A stretch of 64,000 nt of DNA, from contig NZ_JBHUIW010000002.1 of the NCBI RefSeq assembly GCF_042682915.1, positions 331,186 to 395,185 of the forward strand, in the 5' to 3' direction. This document shows, piece after piece, positions 43,273 through 52,160 of this stretch; positions within the stretch are counted from its first letter, which is position 1, and every line of letters starts with the position of its first letter. Under the pieces are notes generated by a model that was not told the origin of the DNA, searched no databases, and was given only the letters and a program-made list of their open reading frames with translations. The DNA is from Rhodoplanes azumiensis. Its GTDB lineage: Bacteria; Pseudomonadota; Alphaproteobacteria; Rhizobiales; Xanthobacteraceae. The position numbers and the translations under genes were made by a program.

Positions 43273-43365
43273 TCCCGGACCGCGGCGCCACCCGCGGCCG
43301 GCCGTTTCGAACACCCGCGCTCGCCTTGCCGTCCCGCACGCCCCGGGCGGCGACAGGACACGACC

Positions 43366-44964
43366 ATGACGGAACGCCTGTATCTCTTCGACACCACGCT
43401 GCGCGACGGCGCACAGACCAACGGCGTCGACTTCACGCTCGCCGACAAGCTCGTCATCGCCCGCATGCTGGCCGAGCTCGGCATCGACTACATCGAGGGC
43501 GGCTATCCGGGCGCCAACCCCACCGACACCGAGCTGTTCGCGCAGGATCGCGGCGTGAAGGCCACCTTCACGGCGTTCGGGATGACGCGGCGGCCGGGAC
43601 GCTCGGCGTCCAACGATCCCGGCCTCGCGATGCTGCTCGACGCGCACGCGGACGCGATCTGCTTCGTCGCCAAGTCGTGGGACTATCACGTCCGCGTCGC
43701 GCTGGAGACGACGCTGGAGGAGAACCTCGCCTCGATCCGCGACAGCGTGCAGGCGGCGCGCGGCCGCGGCCGCGAGGTGCTGGTCGACTGCGAGCATTTC
43801 TTCGACGGCTACAAGGCCGATCCCGACTACGCGCTCGCCTGTGCCGAGACGGCCTTCAAGGAAGGCGCCCGCTGGGTGGTGCTGTGCGACACCAACGGCG
43901 GCACGCTGCCGCACGAGATCGAGCGCATCGTCGGCGAGGTGACCAGGACGGTGCCGGGAGAACGGCTCGGCATCCATGCCCACAACGACACGGAGCAGGC
44001 CGTCGCCAACTCGCTCGCCGCCGTGCGGGCCGGCGTGCGCCAGATCCAGGGCACGCTCAACGGTCTCGGCGAGCGGTGCGGCAACGCCAACCTGATGTCG
44101 CTGATCCCGACCCTCAAGCTGAAGCGAGAGTTCGCGGAGACGTTCGACATCGGCGTCTCGGACCGGGCGTTGGAGAGCCTGACGCGCGTCTCGCGAAAGC
44201 TCGACGAGATGCTCAATCGCGCGCCCGACCGCCACGCGCCCTATGTCGGGCCCAGCGCCTTCGTCACCAAGGCCGGCATTCACGCCTCGGCGATCCTGAA
44301 GGATCCGGCGACCTACGAGCACGTCCGCCCCGAGTCGGTCGGCAACAGGCGCGACGTGCTGGTCTCGGACCAGGGTGGCCGTTCCAACGTGCTGGCCGAG
44401 CTCGCCCGTGTCGGCCTCGTGGTCGACAAGGACGACCCGCGCATCGGCGGCCTGCTCGACGTCGTGAAGGAGCGCGAGGCGATCGGCTACGCCTACGAAT
44501 CGGCGCCGGCCTCCTTTGAGCTCCTGGCGCGGCGGATGCTCGGTACCGTTCCCGATTACGTCGAGGTGTTGAAGTTCGACGTGAACGTCGAGCACCGCAT
44601 CAACGCGCTCGGCAAGCGCGTCACCGCCACGGTCGCGGTCGTCAAGGTCAAGGTCGGCGACGACGAGCCGCTGATCTCGGCCGCCGAGGGCATCGGCCCC
44701 GTGCACGCGCTCGACCTCGCGCTGCGCAAGGATCTCGGACGTTATCAGGACTACATCAAGAGCCTGAGCCTCACCGACTACCGGGTGCGCATCCTCAACG
44801 GCGGCACCGAGGCGGTGACGCGCGTGCTGATCGAGAGCACCGACGCCGACACGGGCGACACCTGGACGACGGTCGGCGTCTCGCCCAACATCATCGACGC
44901 CTCGTTCCAGGCCCTGATGGATTCGATCGTCTACAAGCTGATCCGCTCCGGCGCGCCCGGGTGA
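43366..44964 (+). CDS. cimA: Citramalate synthase
   Basis: CimA condenses pyruvate and acetyl-CoA to (R)-citramalate, giving a threonine-independent route to isoleucine. At 532 residues it has the HMGL-like TIM barrel with FDTTLRDGAQTNGVDFTLAD at the start, the GGYPGANPTD segment and HAHNDTEQAVAN with metal ligands, followed by the LeuA dimer/regulatory domain from about residue 395. The GAQT form at the start and the overall length favour CimA over LeuA. A pathway ending in isoleucine feedback control is expected from the C-terminal domain. It follows the 37-aa gene by 93 bp. Confidence 0.9.
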   Translation: MTERLYLFDTTLRDGAQTNGVDFTLADKLVIARMLAELGIDYIEGGYPGANPTDTELFAQDRGVKATFTAFGMTRRPGRSASNDPGLAMLLDAHADAICFVAKSWDYHVRVALETTLEENLASIRDSVQAARGRGREVLVDCEHFFDGYKADPDYALACAETAFKEGARWVVLCDTNGGTLPHEIERIVGEVTRTVPGERLGIHAHNDTEQAVANSLAAVRAGVRQIQGTLNGLGERCGNANLMSLIPTLKLKREFAETFDIGVSDRALESLTRVSRKLDEMLNRAPDRHAPYVGPSAFVTKAGIHASAILKDPATYEHVRPESVGNRRDVLVSDQGGRSNVLAELARVGLVVDKDDPRIGGLLDVVKEREAIGYAYESAPASFELLARRMLGTVPDYVEVLKFDVNVEHRINALGKRVTATVAVVKVKVGDDEPLISAAEGIGPVHALDLALRKDLGRYQDYIKSLSLTDYRVRILNGGTEAVTRVLIESTDADTGDTWTTVGVSPNIIDASFQALMDSIVYKLIRSGAPG

Positions 44965-44984
44965 GGGGCACTGGTCGAAAATTG

Positions 44985-45024
44985 GTCGTCCCCGGGGCGC
45001 GCGACAAGGGCGGAGCCCGGAACC
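44985..45024. repeat. Partial copy of hairpin repeat family 1
   Basis: GTCGTCCCCGGGGCGCG followed by GGCGGAGCCCGGAA matches the left end and first arm of the family seen at 4712 and 24192. The right half is missing or too diverged to recognise. Confidence 0.5.
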
Positions 45025-45092
45025 CAAAGCCGCTGTCCGTCGTGAACGATGGGTGCCAAGCTTATACCAGCGGCCATGACGGCTGAGTCTCT

Positions 45093-45265
45093 CCGTCACC
45101 CTGAGGTGCCCGGCGAAGCCAAGCCTCGAAGGGCGACGGCATCGATCTCGGGGTTGCCCGAGATCGACATCATTGAAGCCCAAGTCGGCAACGCCGACTT
45201 GGGTGGCCGCATCCTTCGAGGCTCGCGGCGCGAGCACCTGCTGCGCGAGCGCCTCAGGATGACGG
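45093..45265. repeat. Interspersed inverted-repeat element, family 2, copy A
   Basis: Ends are CCGTCACCCTGAGGTGCC and GCGCCTCAGGATGACGG, followed inward by CCTCGAAGG and CCTTCGAGG arms. A central perfect 11-bp stem, CCCAAGTCGGC-AAC-GCCGACTTGGG, lies at 45179-45203. A second copy is at 54246-54424. It contains no gene. The rest of the 44965-45615 spacer holds a partial family-1 repeat and nothing else that I can name. Confidence 0.8.
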
Positions 45266-45615
45266 GTCCAGGTTCGGGGCCGGTGAATTTAAGATCCGGG
45301 CTCGCGGTCCTGATGGTCTGTGCCCCGGAATGAAGGGCACACGCGGTCCCGAGCGCCCACCTTCGAATCTCTGTAATCCTGCAATAGATCGAAAAGCATC
45401 CAGCTCCCCTCGACAGTCGAGGGGTGACGGCAATACTTGCGACATCGTCCCCGAGCGAGGAGGTGTCCCGTGTCCGATCGTCGTTCCCCCGAGCTGCGAA
45501 GGACAGCCGTCCGGCGCAATGCCCGCGTCGGCGGCGGCGGGATCCCGCGTGCGGCCGCGCCGGCCAGCGTGACGGCGGTCGCGATGCGGGTCGTGGTCGC
45601 GAGGGCGCGGCCGTG

Positions 45616-46131
45616 ATGCGATCCATCAGGATCGATCCGACCCTCGGAGACGAGTCCCCGGTCGATCGCTTCGCCGCGCTCGACGTGGCCGAGCAGCTCG
45701 TCGTCTGGGGATGCCGCAGCTGGGTCGTCGCCATGCGGGAGGGGCGCTGCCCGGTCGCGGTGCTGCGGCCGAGCTTCGCCCGCGCCGGCGCCGCCGACGC
45801 GACGCTGTCGCTCGACGCGCTCCTGCGGGTGACGGCCCGGATGGCGGTGCGGCGCTTCGAGGTGCGCTGCCGCAAGTGCCCGCAGCTTTCGGCCGACGAG
45901 CTGCGCCTCGTCGCCGCCGTGGCGGTGGCCCAGCAGGACGACATCGTCGGGACGCGGGCGCGGCTCGCGGGCTGGCTGGATCCGGAGGGCATCGCCTTCG
46001 CGCTCGCGCCGGTCCGCGGCCTCGCGACCCTGTTCGCGCAGGCCGGGCTGATCCTGCCGGTGCGGCACGCGGTCGAGGCGGTCCTCGCTGCGGCTGCGGC
46101 CGGCACCACGACCTCCTGCACTCTGCATTGA
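45616..46131 (+). CDS. Unknown protein, first of a paralogous pair
   Basis: I do not recognise this 171-residue soluble protein. It is mostly helical with few aromatic residues. Near residue 84 it has RCRKCPQLSADELRLVAAVA, then a helical stretch with TRARLAGWL and VRGLATLFAQAGL. The next gene carries a matching segment (C-x-Q-x-S-x-D-E then helices in the same spacing), so the two are probably diverged paralogues. The start may be ATG 45616 or the GTG three bases earlier. It has no signal peptide or membrane segment. The genes lie next to, and convergent with, a large chemotaxis-like sensor kinase. Confidence 0.6.
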   Translation: MRSIRIDPTLGDESPVDRFAALDVAEQLVVWGCRSWVVAMREGRCPVAVLRPSFARAGAADATLSLDALLRVTARMAVRRFEVRCRKCPQLSADELRLVAAVAVAQQDDIVGTRARLAGWLDPEGIAFALAPVRGLATLFAQAGLILPVRHAVEAVLAAAAAGTTTSCTLH

Positions 46132-46151
46132 GCCGACCCGAGGAGGCCCGC

Positions 46152-46769
46152 ATGAGCATCGCGCGAGCACCCATGCCCGAGACGGTACCCGAGACCATCT
46201 CCGAGACCATGTCCGAGTCGGAGATCGTGACGCCGTCCGACGGCGCCCCCGGCGCGCCGATCCGCTTCGACTTCGCGCGCGGCGGCGGCGCCCGCCGCGA
46301 GTGCCGGGCGGTGTGCGGCGACGCCGGCGAGCAGCTCGCGCTGGCGCTCGTGCGGTATGTCTGCGCCGGCTACATGACGGCGAGCGCCGACTGCTGGGAC
46401 GCCGCCTATGCCTGCGCCGAGCACGCTTTCGGTCCGATCGACGGGCCGTCCTTCGTCGGGCGGGCCGGCGCGCTGGTGCGGGCGCTGCGCACCGAGCGGC
46501 GCGGCGGCTTCGCCTTCTTCCCGGCGTCCTGTGCGCAGGTGTCGGGCGACGAGGCGGAGCTTCTCGGGCTCGTCCAGGCGGCGCGTGCCGGGGACGTCGC
46601 GGCGCTCGATCGCGCGCTGGCGCGGGTCGGCGGCGGTGGCCGCTGCCGCGGCGTGCTGACGGCCGCCCGTGCGCTCGCCGTGCTGCTCGACCGGCACGCG
46701 CGACTGACCACCGGCGGAGTGTGCGGCTCTCCGGCGGCGACCGTCGGCGGTCCGGGCATCGTGAACTGA
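46152..46769 (+). CDS. Unknown protein, second of a paralogous pair
   Basis: I do not recognise this 205-residue soluble protein. The first 35 residues are Glu/Thr/Pro-rich (MPETVPETISETMSESE) and likely disordered. The rest is helical and has seven Cys, two at CAGYMTASADCWDAAYAC. The segment SCAQVSGDEAELLGLVQAA matches CPQLSADELRLVAAVA of the preceding protein, and both continue with ALDRALARV/ARLAGWL-like helices. GAGGAG lies before the ATG at 46152, 20 bp after the previous stop. It ends 9 bp from the stop of the convergent sensor kinase. Possible roles as a kinase partner are inference. Confidence 0.6.
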   Translation: MSIARAPMPETVPETISETMSESEIVTPSDGAPGAPIRFDFARGGGARRECRAVCGDAGEQLALALVRYVCAGYMTASADCWDAAYACAEHAFGPIDGPSFVGRAGALVRALRTERRGGFAFFPASCAQVSGDEAELLGLVQAARAGDVAALDRALARVGGGGRCRGVLTAARALAVLLDRHARLTTGGVCGSPAATVGGPGIVN

Positions 46770-46778
46770 ATCGTGGCC

Positions 46779-49700
46779 TCAGCCCCGTGCGGCGCTCCGT
46801 CGGCCGTTGCGGCCCGGACCCGCGGCGCCCGAGGTTCCGGCCGTTCCGTCGGTCGTCGGCGGGCCCCCGCTCGTCGGCGGCGCGTCGGTCGGCACCGACC
46901 GGCTGCCCGGCGGCGTCAGGCTGCTCGGCGGCAGCACGCGATCGGCGGGAAACAGCATCGTCACGGTGGTGCCCTTGCCGGGCGTGCTGGTGATGCTCAG
47001 AGCGCCGCCCATCGCCTTCATCAGGGCCATGCTGACCGGCAGGCCGAGGCCGCTGCCGTCGATGGCGCCGTCGCGCACGAAGCCCGTCGACATCGTCTCG
47101 GTGCCGATCTTCTCGATCGTCTGCGCCGCGATTCCGATCCCCTGGTCGGCCACCTCGACAGCCACGCCGCCGTCGTCGAGGGTGCGCACCGAGACGCGGA
47201 TCTTGCCGGCGCGGTGCGAGAACTTGATCGCGTTGGAGAGCAGGTTGAGCAGCACCTGGCGCACCCGCAGCTCGTCGGCGCGCAGGCACACGACGCTCGC
47301 CGCGAAGTCGAACACCACGAGCACACCGGCCTTGGCGGCCATCGGGCCGACGAAGCTGACCGCGCCGGAGACGAGCTTGACGAGATCGGAGGGGATCTCG
47401 TGCAGGCGCAGCACGCCGGCCTCGACCTTGGCGATGTCGAAGACGTCGTTGATCAGGCCGAGCAGATGCACGCCGGAGACGTGGATGTCCTTCACGTAGG
47501 ACAGATAACGCTCGTGGGGCAACGGCCCGTGAATCTCCGACAGGATCGCGTCCGAGAAGCCGACGATGGCGTTGAGGGGCGTGCGCAGCTCGTGGCTCAT
47601 CCGGGTGAGAAAGTCGGTCTTGGCGCGGTTCGACTGCTCGGCCGCCTTTTTGGCGCGGGCGAGCGACTCGCGCGCCTCGTGGAGCTCGGTGATCTCGCGC
47701 AGCGTCGCGGCCCGATAGACGTCGCCGCCGAGCGTGAACTCGTTCAGCACCACGTCGAAATGCCGAAGGATTCCGCGCCGCGACAAGGCGACCTCGAAGC
47801 GCCGCGGTTGCTCCGGTCGGCCGGCGCCGACGAGATGCGCGACCAGCGGCTCGCTGTCGCGATCGCCCGTCACGAACAGCCCGACGGCGGGGCGGCCCAG
47901 GATGCTGGCCTCGCTCACCTCCAGCATGGCGCAGACGGCCGTGTTGCAGACATGGACCAGGCCACGGTGATCGGCGATGACGATGCCGTCGGTCGACGTC
48001 TCGATCAGGATGCGGGCGCGTCGGCCCTGCTCGTCGGCGATGCGCTGGGCGGTGCGCAGCTCGGTGACGTCGGAGAGCGTCAGGATTGCGCCGCGGATAC
48101 GCTTCTCCACGCGATGGGCCGAAACCTGCACCAGATACAGGCGGTCCTGGATCTGCAACTCCTCGGTGTGCGGGGTGCCGGCCTTCAGCACCGCGTCGAT
48201 CGCCTTGCGGATCGACGGCACGCCGACCGCGGTCGCGACGTCGGGCAGATGGTGCCGGGCGAGGTCGGGGCCGAGCCGCAGGATGCGGGCGGCGCGCTCG
48301 TTGCTGCGCACGACGTGGAAGGTCGGATCGATCAGCACGATCCCCTCGGCCGAGTTGGCCATGATGCCTTCCAGCTCGCCGTTGGCCTCGGCGAGGTCGC
48401 CGGTCTTCACCGAGAGCTCGTCGTTGACCGTCGTCAGCTCCTCGTTGGTCGCCTGCAGCTCCTCGTTGGCGGTCTCCAGCTCCTCGTTTGAGGCCTGCAG
48501 CTCCTCGTTGGAGGCCTGAAGCTCCTCGTTGGTCGCCTGCAGCTCCTCGTTGGAGGTCTCGAGCTCCTCGACGACCGTCTGCAGGTTCTCCTTGGTCGCC
48601 TTCAGCTCCTGCTCGAGCGCGGCGATCTGCTGGACGTTTCCCTCGTCGTCGCTCGCGGCCGGCACGAGCGCGCCGCGGGCGGGCGCCGCCTCGCGCTCCT
48701 CGAAGCAGATCATGTAGAGGCGTTCGTCGTTCTGCTGACGATGGACGGCGTGGACGGCCATGCGGATGCCGCGGCCGGTCTCCCTCTCCTGGTGAATCTG
48801 GCCATGGTGCGAGCCGTGGTCGCGTTGGCAGCGGTGCAGCAGGACGCGCAGCTCGCCGCGCAACGCCGGGTCGATGATGTTCATCAGGTTGAGGTCGACC
48901 TTGCCGCTGCCGTTGCCGATCCGCACGAAGCGGCTGACGTTGCCGAAGAAGTGCAGCGGCTCGCCGTCGTGCGACACCAGGATGCCGGGCGGGCCGTAGC
49001 GCTCCACCAGCATGTCGCGGCCGATCCGGCCGAAGTCCTGGTCGGGCGGCTCCACGGTGCGCCGCTGCAGGTGACCGGGATCGGGCGTCGGCGGCAGGCC
49101 CTCGATGCGCGGCACGTAGTAGGGTCGGATCGACACGTCGCGGCGGCGGAACAGCTTGTGGCGGGCGTCGACCGTGACGTAGAGCCCCTTGCAGGTGCCG
49201 AGCGACTCCGACTTGCCGAGGAACAGGTGTCCGCCGGGCCGCAAGGCGTAGTGGAACATCTTGAAGATATGCTCCTGCAGCGCCGGCTTGAAGTAGATCA
49301 GGAGGTTCCGGCAGCTGATCAGGTCGATGTTCTTGAACGGAGGATCCTGCACCACGTCGTGGCGCGAGAACACCACGAGGTCACGCACCGCCTTGTCGAC
49401 CCGAAACAGCCGCCCGTTGTTCGTGAAGTGATTGTGGCGCATGGCGGCGCCGAGATTGATGACGCTGCTGTCGGCGTATTCGCCGCGCCGGGCGTGGCTG
49501 GTCGCGGCCGCGTCGATGTCGGTTCCGAAGATCTGCACCTTGAGCGCGCCGATGCGGGCCGACGACTTGCTGGCGAGGAGGAGGGCGATCGAATAGGCCT
49601 CCTCGCCGGTAGCGCATCCCGGCACCCAGATGCGCAGCGGGTCGCCGGGGCGTTTCTCGGCCAGGATCTTGTCGAGGATCTTGCCGAGCGCCGTGAAGCA

Positions 49701-50756
49701 GTCCTTGTCGCGGAAGAACGACGTCACCGAGATCAGGAAGTTCTTCGCCAGCGTGTCGAGCTCGTCGCGGTGCTGGTCGATGTAGCCGACGTAGTCCTTG
49801 AGCGTGCGGACCTGCAGGGCCGACATCCGCCGGGCGATCTGCCGGCGAAGCGTCGCCTCCTTGTACTTGCTGAAATCGATGCCGGTGTGGTGGCGGATGT
49901 AGCGGATGATGTTCTGGAACGTGCCGCCGCCGTCGCCGTCGGCCTTCTCGGCGAGCCCGAGATGGAGATCGTGGCCCTGCGCGACGACGTCGAGCTTGCC
50001 GGCGATCTCCTTGGGCGTGAGCACGAGGTCGGCGCCGCCGGTCGTGATGGCGGCCCGCGGCATGCTCTCGTACTTGGCCGAGGTCGGCTCCTGAGCGAAC
50101 GTGATGCCGCCGTGCGCCTTGACGGCGCGCAGGCCGTTGGCGCCGTCCGAGCCGGTGCCGGACAGCACGATGGCGATGGCGCGCGGCCCGAGCCCGGCCG
50201 CGAGGCTGGTGAAGAAGTGGTCGATCGACGGCTTCGGCCCGACTCCCTCGAGCGGCGCCCGCAGGACCAGCTTGCCGTTCCGGTAGAACACGTCGCTGTT
50301 GGGCGGCGCGATGTAGATCGTGTTCGGCTTCACGGTGACGCCGTTGTCGATCGCGACCACCGGGATCTTGGTCTCGCGGCCGAGCAGCTCGACCATCATG
50401 CTGCGGTGCTGCGGCGACAGATGCTGGGCGACCACGAAGCACAGGTTGGACGAGCGCGGCAGCGCGGCGACGAACGGCCGCAACGCCTCCAGCCCGCCCG
50501 CCGAGGCGCCGATGCCGACCACGTAGAGCCCGGTCTTCGTGTCCGCCGGAGCAGGGCTGTCCGCGGCGGGGGCGGTTCGGCGGCTGGCGCGCTTCGGCCG
50601 CGTGGCCGCCGACACATTCGACGCCGTCATGGTTGCGGTCACCGGCTTGGCGGTCGTCGGCTTGGCGGTCGCCCGGCTCGACGTCTTGTGCGGGGCGCCG
50701 GAGCCGCCCGTCTTGTCGCCACCGGGGCGTCGCGTCGGCAGCGCACGTCGACTCAT
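46779..50756 (-). CDS. CheB-CheR-PAS-histidine kinase hybrid
   Basis: This 1325-residue cytoplasmic protein fuses several signalling modules. After a basic, Thr-rich head, a CheB methylesterase domain (about 75-260) keeps its triad S85 (GIGASAGG), H112 (AQHLSPQH) and D204 (GTGSDG), but has no receiver domain. A CheR methyltransferase (about 275-545) has the SAM motif VPGCATGEEAYSIAL and ISCRNLLIYF. Next come a PAS-like region, a long coiled coil of repeating EELQASN heptads, two PAS domains, and a HisKA/HATPase kinase with H1055 (MSHELRTPLN) and ANAIKFS-type and GLGLPVS boxes. Such hybrids exist in other alphaproteobacteria. No receptor or other che gene is near. Its output partner is unknown. 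Confidence 0.92.
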   Translation of the reverse strand: MSRRALPTRRPGGDKTGGSGAPHKTSSRATAKPTTAKPVTATMTASNVSAATRPKRASRRTAPAADSPAPADTKTGLYVVGIGASAGGLEALRPFVAALPRSSNLCFVVAQHLSPQHRSMMVELLGRETKIPVVAIDNGVTVKPNTIYIAPPNSDVFYRNGKLVLRAPLEGVGPKPSIDHFFTSLAAGLGPRAIAIVLSGTGSDGANGLRAVKAHGGITFAQEPTSAKYESMPRAAITTGGADLVLTPKEIAGKLDVVAQGHDLHLGLAEKADGDGGGTFQNIIRYIRHHTGIDFSKYKEATLRRQIARRMSALQVRTLKDYVGYIDQHRDELDTLAKNFLISVTSFFRDKDCFTALGKILDKILAEKRPGDPLRIWVPGCATGEEAYSIALLLASKSSARIGALKVQIFGTDIDAAATSHARRGEYADSSVINLGAAMRHNHFTNNGRLFRVDKAVRDLVVFSRHDVVQDPPFKNIDLISCRNLLIYFKPALQEHIFKMFHYALRPGGHLFLGKSESLGTCKGLYVTVDARHKLFRRRDVSIRPYYVPRIEGLPPTPDPGHLQRRTVEPPDQDFGRIGRDMLVERYGPPGILVSHDGEPLHFFGNVSRFVRIGNGSGKVDLNLMNIIDPALRGELRVLLHRCQRDHGSHHGQIHQERETGRGIRMAVHAVHRQQNDERLYMICFEEREAAPARGALVPAASDDEGNVQQIAALEQELKATKENLQTVVEELETSNEELQATNEELQASNEELQASNEELETANEELQATNEELTTVNDELSVKTGDLAEANGELEGIMANSAEGIVLIDPTFHVVRSNERAARILRLGPDLARHHLPDVATAVGVPSIRKAIDAVLKAGTPHTEELQIQDRLYLVQVSAHRVEKRIRGAILTLSDVTELRTAQRIADEQGRRARILIETSTDGIVIADHRGLVHVCNTAVCAMLEVSEASILGRPAVGLFVTGDRDSEPLVAHLVGAGRPEQPRRFEVALSRRGILRHFDVVLNEFTLGGDVYRAATLREITELHEARESLARAKKAAEQSNRAKTDFLTRMSHELRTPLNAIVGFSDAILSEIHGPLPHERYLSYVKDIHVSGVHLLGLINDVFDIAKVEAGVLRLHEIPSDLVKLVSGAVSFVGPMAAKAGVLVVFDFAASVVCLRADELRVRQVLLNLLSNAIKFSHRAGKIRVSVRTLDDGGVAVEVADQGIGIAAQTIEKIGTETMSTGFVRDGAIDGSGLGLPVSMALMKAMGGALSITSTPGKGTTVTMLFPADRVLPPSSLTPPGSRSVPTDAPPTSGGPPTTDGTAGTSGAAGPGRNGRRSAARG

Positions 50757-50855
50757 CGGGATCTCCCGCCGCGCCGGATTTCGACCACAGGTATGCCGAA
50801 GACGCGATGCACCAGCCGGATGACTTGGTGCGGTTGCCAGAACGGGTGTTGATCG

Positions 50856-50897
50856 GGCAGAAAAATACCTTCTGCCTAATGGCGTGTCCTACGTAGG
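50856..50897. promoter_or_regulatory. Two palindromes upstream of the hybrid kinase
   Basis: GGCAGAA-AAATACC-TTCTGCC (50856-50876) and the perfect CCTACGTAGG (50888-50897) lie 100-140 bp upstream of the start at 50756, in an AT-richer region that also includes a second GCGTAGG. They are candidate operators or promoter-proximal elements. The remaining spacer to 51315 contains only imperfect short direct repeats (CATGCCAGG-like, 51150-51195) and no credible gene. Confidence 0.45.
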
Positions 50898-51315
50898 TGT
50901 GCGTATTTTAAGTAGCAATGCGTAGGGAGAAAGGTGAAATATTGTGGATTGTCCGAATGTTAGGCAGGATTTACGAGCGTGCGACGATCGCCGTGTAGCA
51001 GCATCGTGCTGCAGCCTGGGCGATGGCCGTGGTTCGGCGCGCCCGAGTTCGGTCGAGAGGTCGTGGATCGCGTCCCTCCCGCCGATTCGCGGCGGCGCGG
51101 CGGCTCTCGGCGCGATCACCGGGCGTTTCGGTGGCATGCGGGCGACGGCCATGCCAGGCGACGTCCATGCCAGGGCACGTGCATGCCGAGGGGACGTTGC
51201 AGGATTCCGCGACGACCGTGGCGGTGACCAAGACGCCACGCCGTCCGTGATCATGGATCCTGGGCTCGCGGATATTGTTGCGCCGTGCTCGGGCAGGACG
51301 GATGATGCCGAGCCC

Positions 51316-51921
51316 TCACATGCGGGCGACGGTCGCCGGATCGCCGGCTTTCTCGGCTTCGCTGATCGGCGCGACGGCGGCGGCGAGCGTCGGCAGGATG
51401 TCGTCGACGCGGTCGCACACCCGGTAGTTCATCAGCCCGCCGTTGTGGATGAAGCCCGCCGCCCGCATCGTCTCCAGCACGACGACCAAGGGCTGCCAGA
51501 AGCCGCCGATGTCGGCGAGCAGGATCGGCTTCTTGTGGCGACCGAGCTGCGCCCAGGTGAGCTGCTCGACCAGCTCCTCCAGCGTGCCGATGCCGCCCGG
51601 CAGCGCCACGAACGCGTCGGCCCGATCGAACATGATCTGCTTGCGCTCGTGCATGTCGCGGGTGACGACCAGCTCGGTCGCGCGGTCGAACTGGTTCTCC
51701 TTGGTGCGCAGGAACTCGGGGATGACCCCGACGACCTCGCCGCCGTGGTCGACGACCGCATTGGCGACGGCACCCATCAGGCCGTTGGAACCGCCCCCGT
51801 AGACGAGGCCGATGCGGTGCTCGGCCATCAGCCGGCCGAGCCGGCGGGCGGCCGCGACATAGGCGGGGTCGGACCCCGGGCTCGAACCGCAATAGACGCA
51901 GATTCTTCGGATTTTGCTCAT
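51316..51921 (-). CDS. LOG family protein
   Basis: LOG proteins (cytokinin riboside 5'-monophosphate phosphoribohydrolases) split nucleotide monophosphates into base and ribose phosphate. The 201-residue protein has the Rossmann-type fold with VYCGSSPGSDP near the start, LVYGGGSNGLMG and the catalytic PGGIGTLEEL motif. In bacteria the substrate may be AMP-like purine nucleotides; cytokinin production is not implied. The ATG at 51921 (MSKIRRICVYCGS) is preferred; 51930 is three residues longer. It is divergent from the ABC exporter gene. Confidence 0.9.
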   Translation of the reverse strand: MSKIRRICVYCGSSPGSDPAYVAAARRLGRLMAEHRIGLVYGGGSNGLMGAVANAVVDHGGEVVGVIPEFLRTKENQFDRATELVVTRDMHERKQIMFDRADAFVALPGGIGTLEELVEQLTWAQLGRHKKPILLADIGGFWQPLVVVLETMRAAGFIHNGGLMNYRVCDRVDDILPTLAAAVAPISEAEKAGDPATVARM

Positions 51922-52160
51922 GCTTTGCATCTGGCCCCGGGGGCGGCGCGCGTCAAGCCCGCAGCACCGGTGGTTCCGGCCGGGCGGCCGGGCGGGGGCA
52001 CCGGTGCGCGGCGGCCGCGGTGGCTGCACTTCGAGCCGGGAAGGCCTATATGGAGGACGGGCGGCGCCCGGCCGCTCCGGCCGGTCGCGTCGTGCGTGGC
52101 CGTGCGACCTGCCATTCGACGGACGGGTTCAGGCCCGACCGCCCAGCCATCCGAGCCTCG

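Noticed and set aside
48400..48600. Regular DNA repeats that could be taken for a repeat array
   Set aside because: They encode the EELQASN heptads of the coiled coil in the hybrid kinase; they have no spacers and are not a CRISPR.
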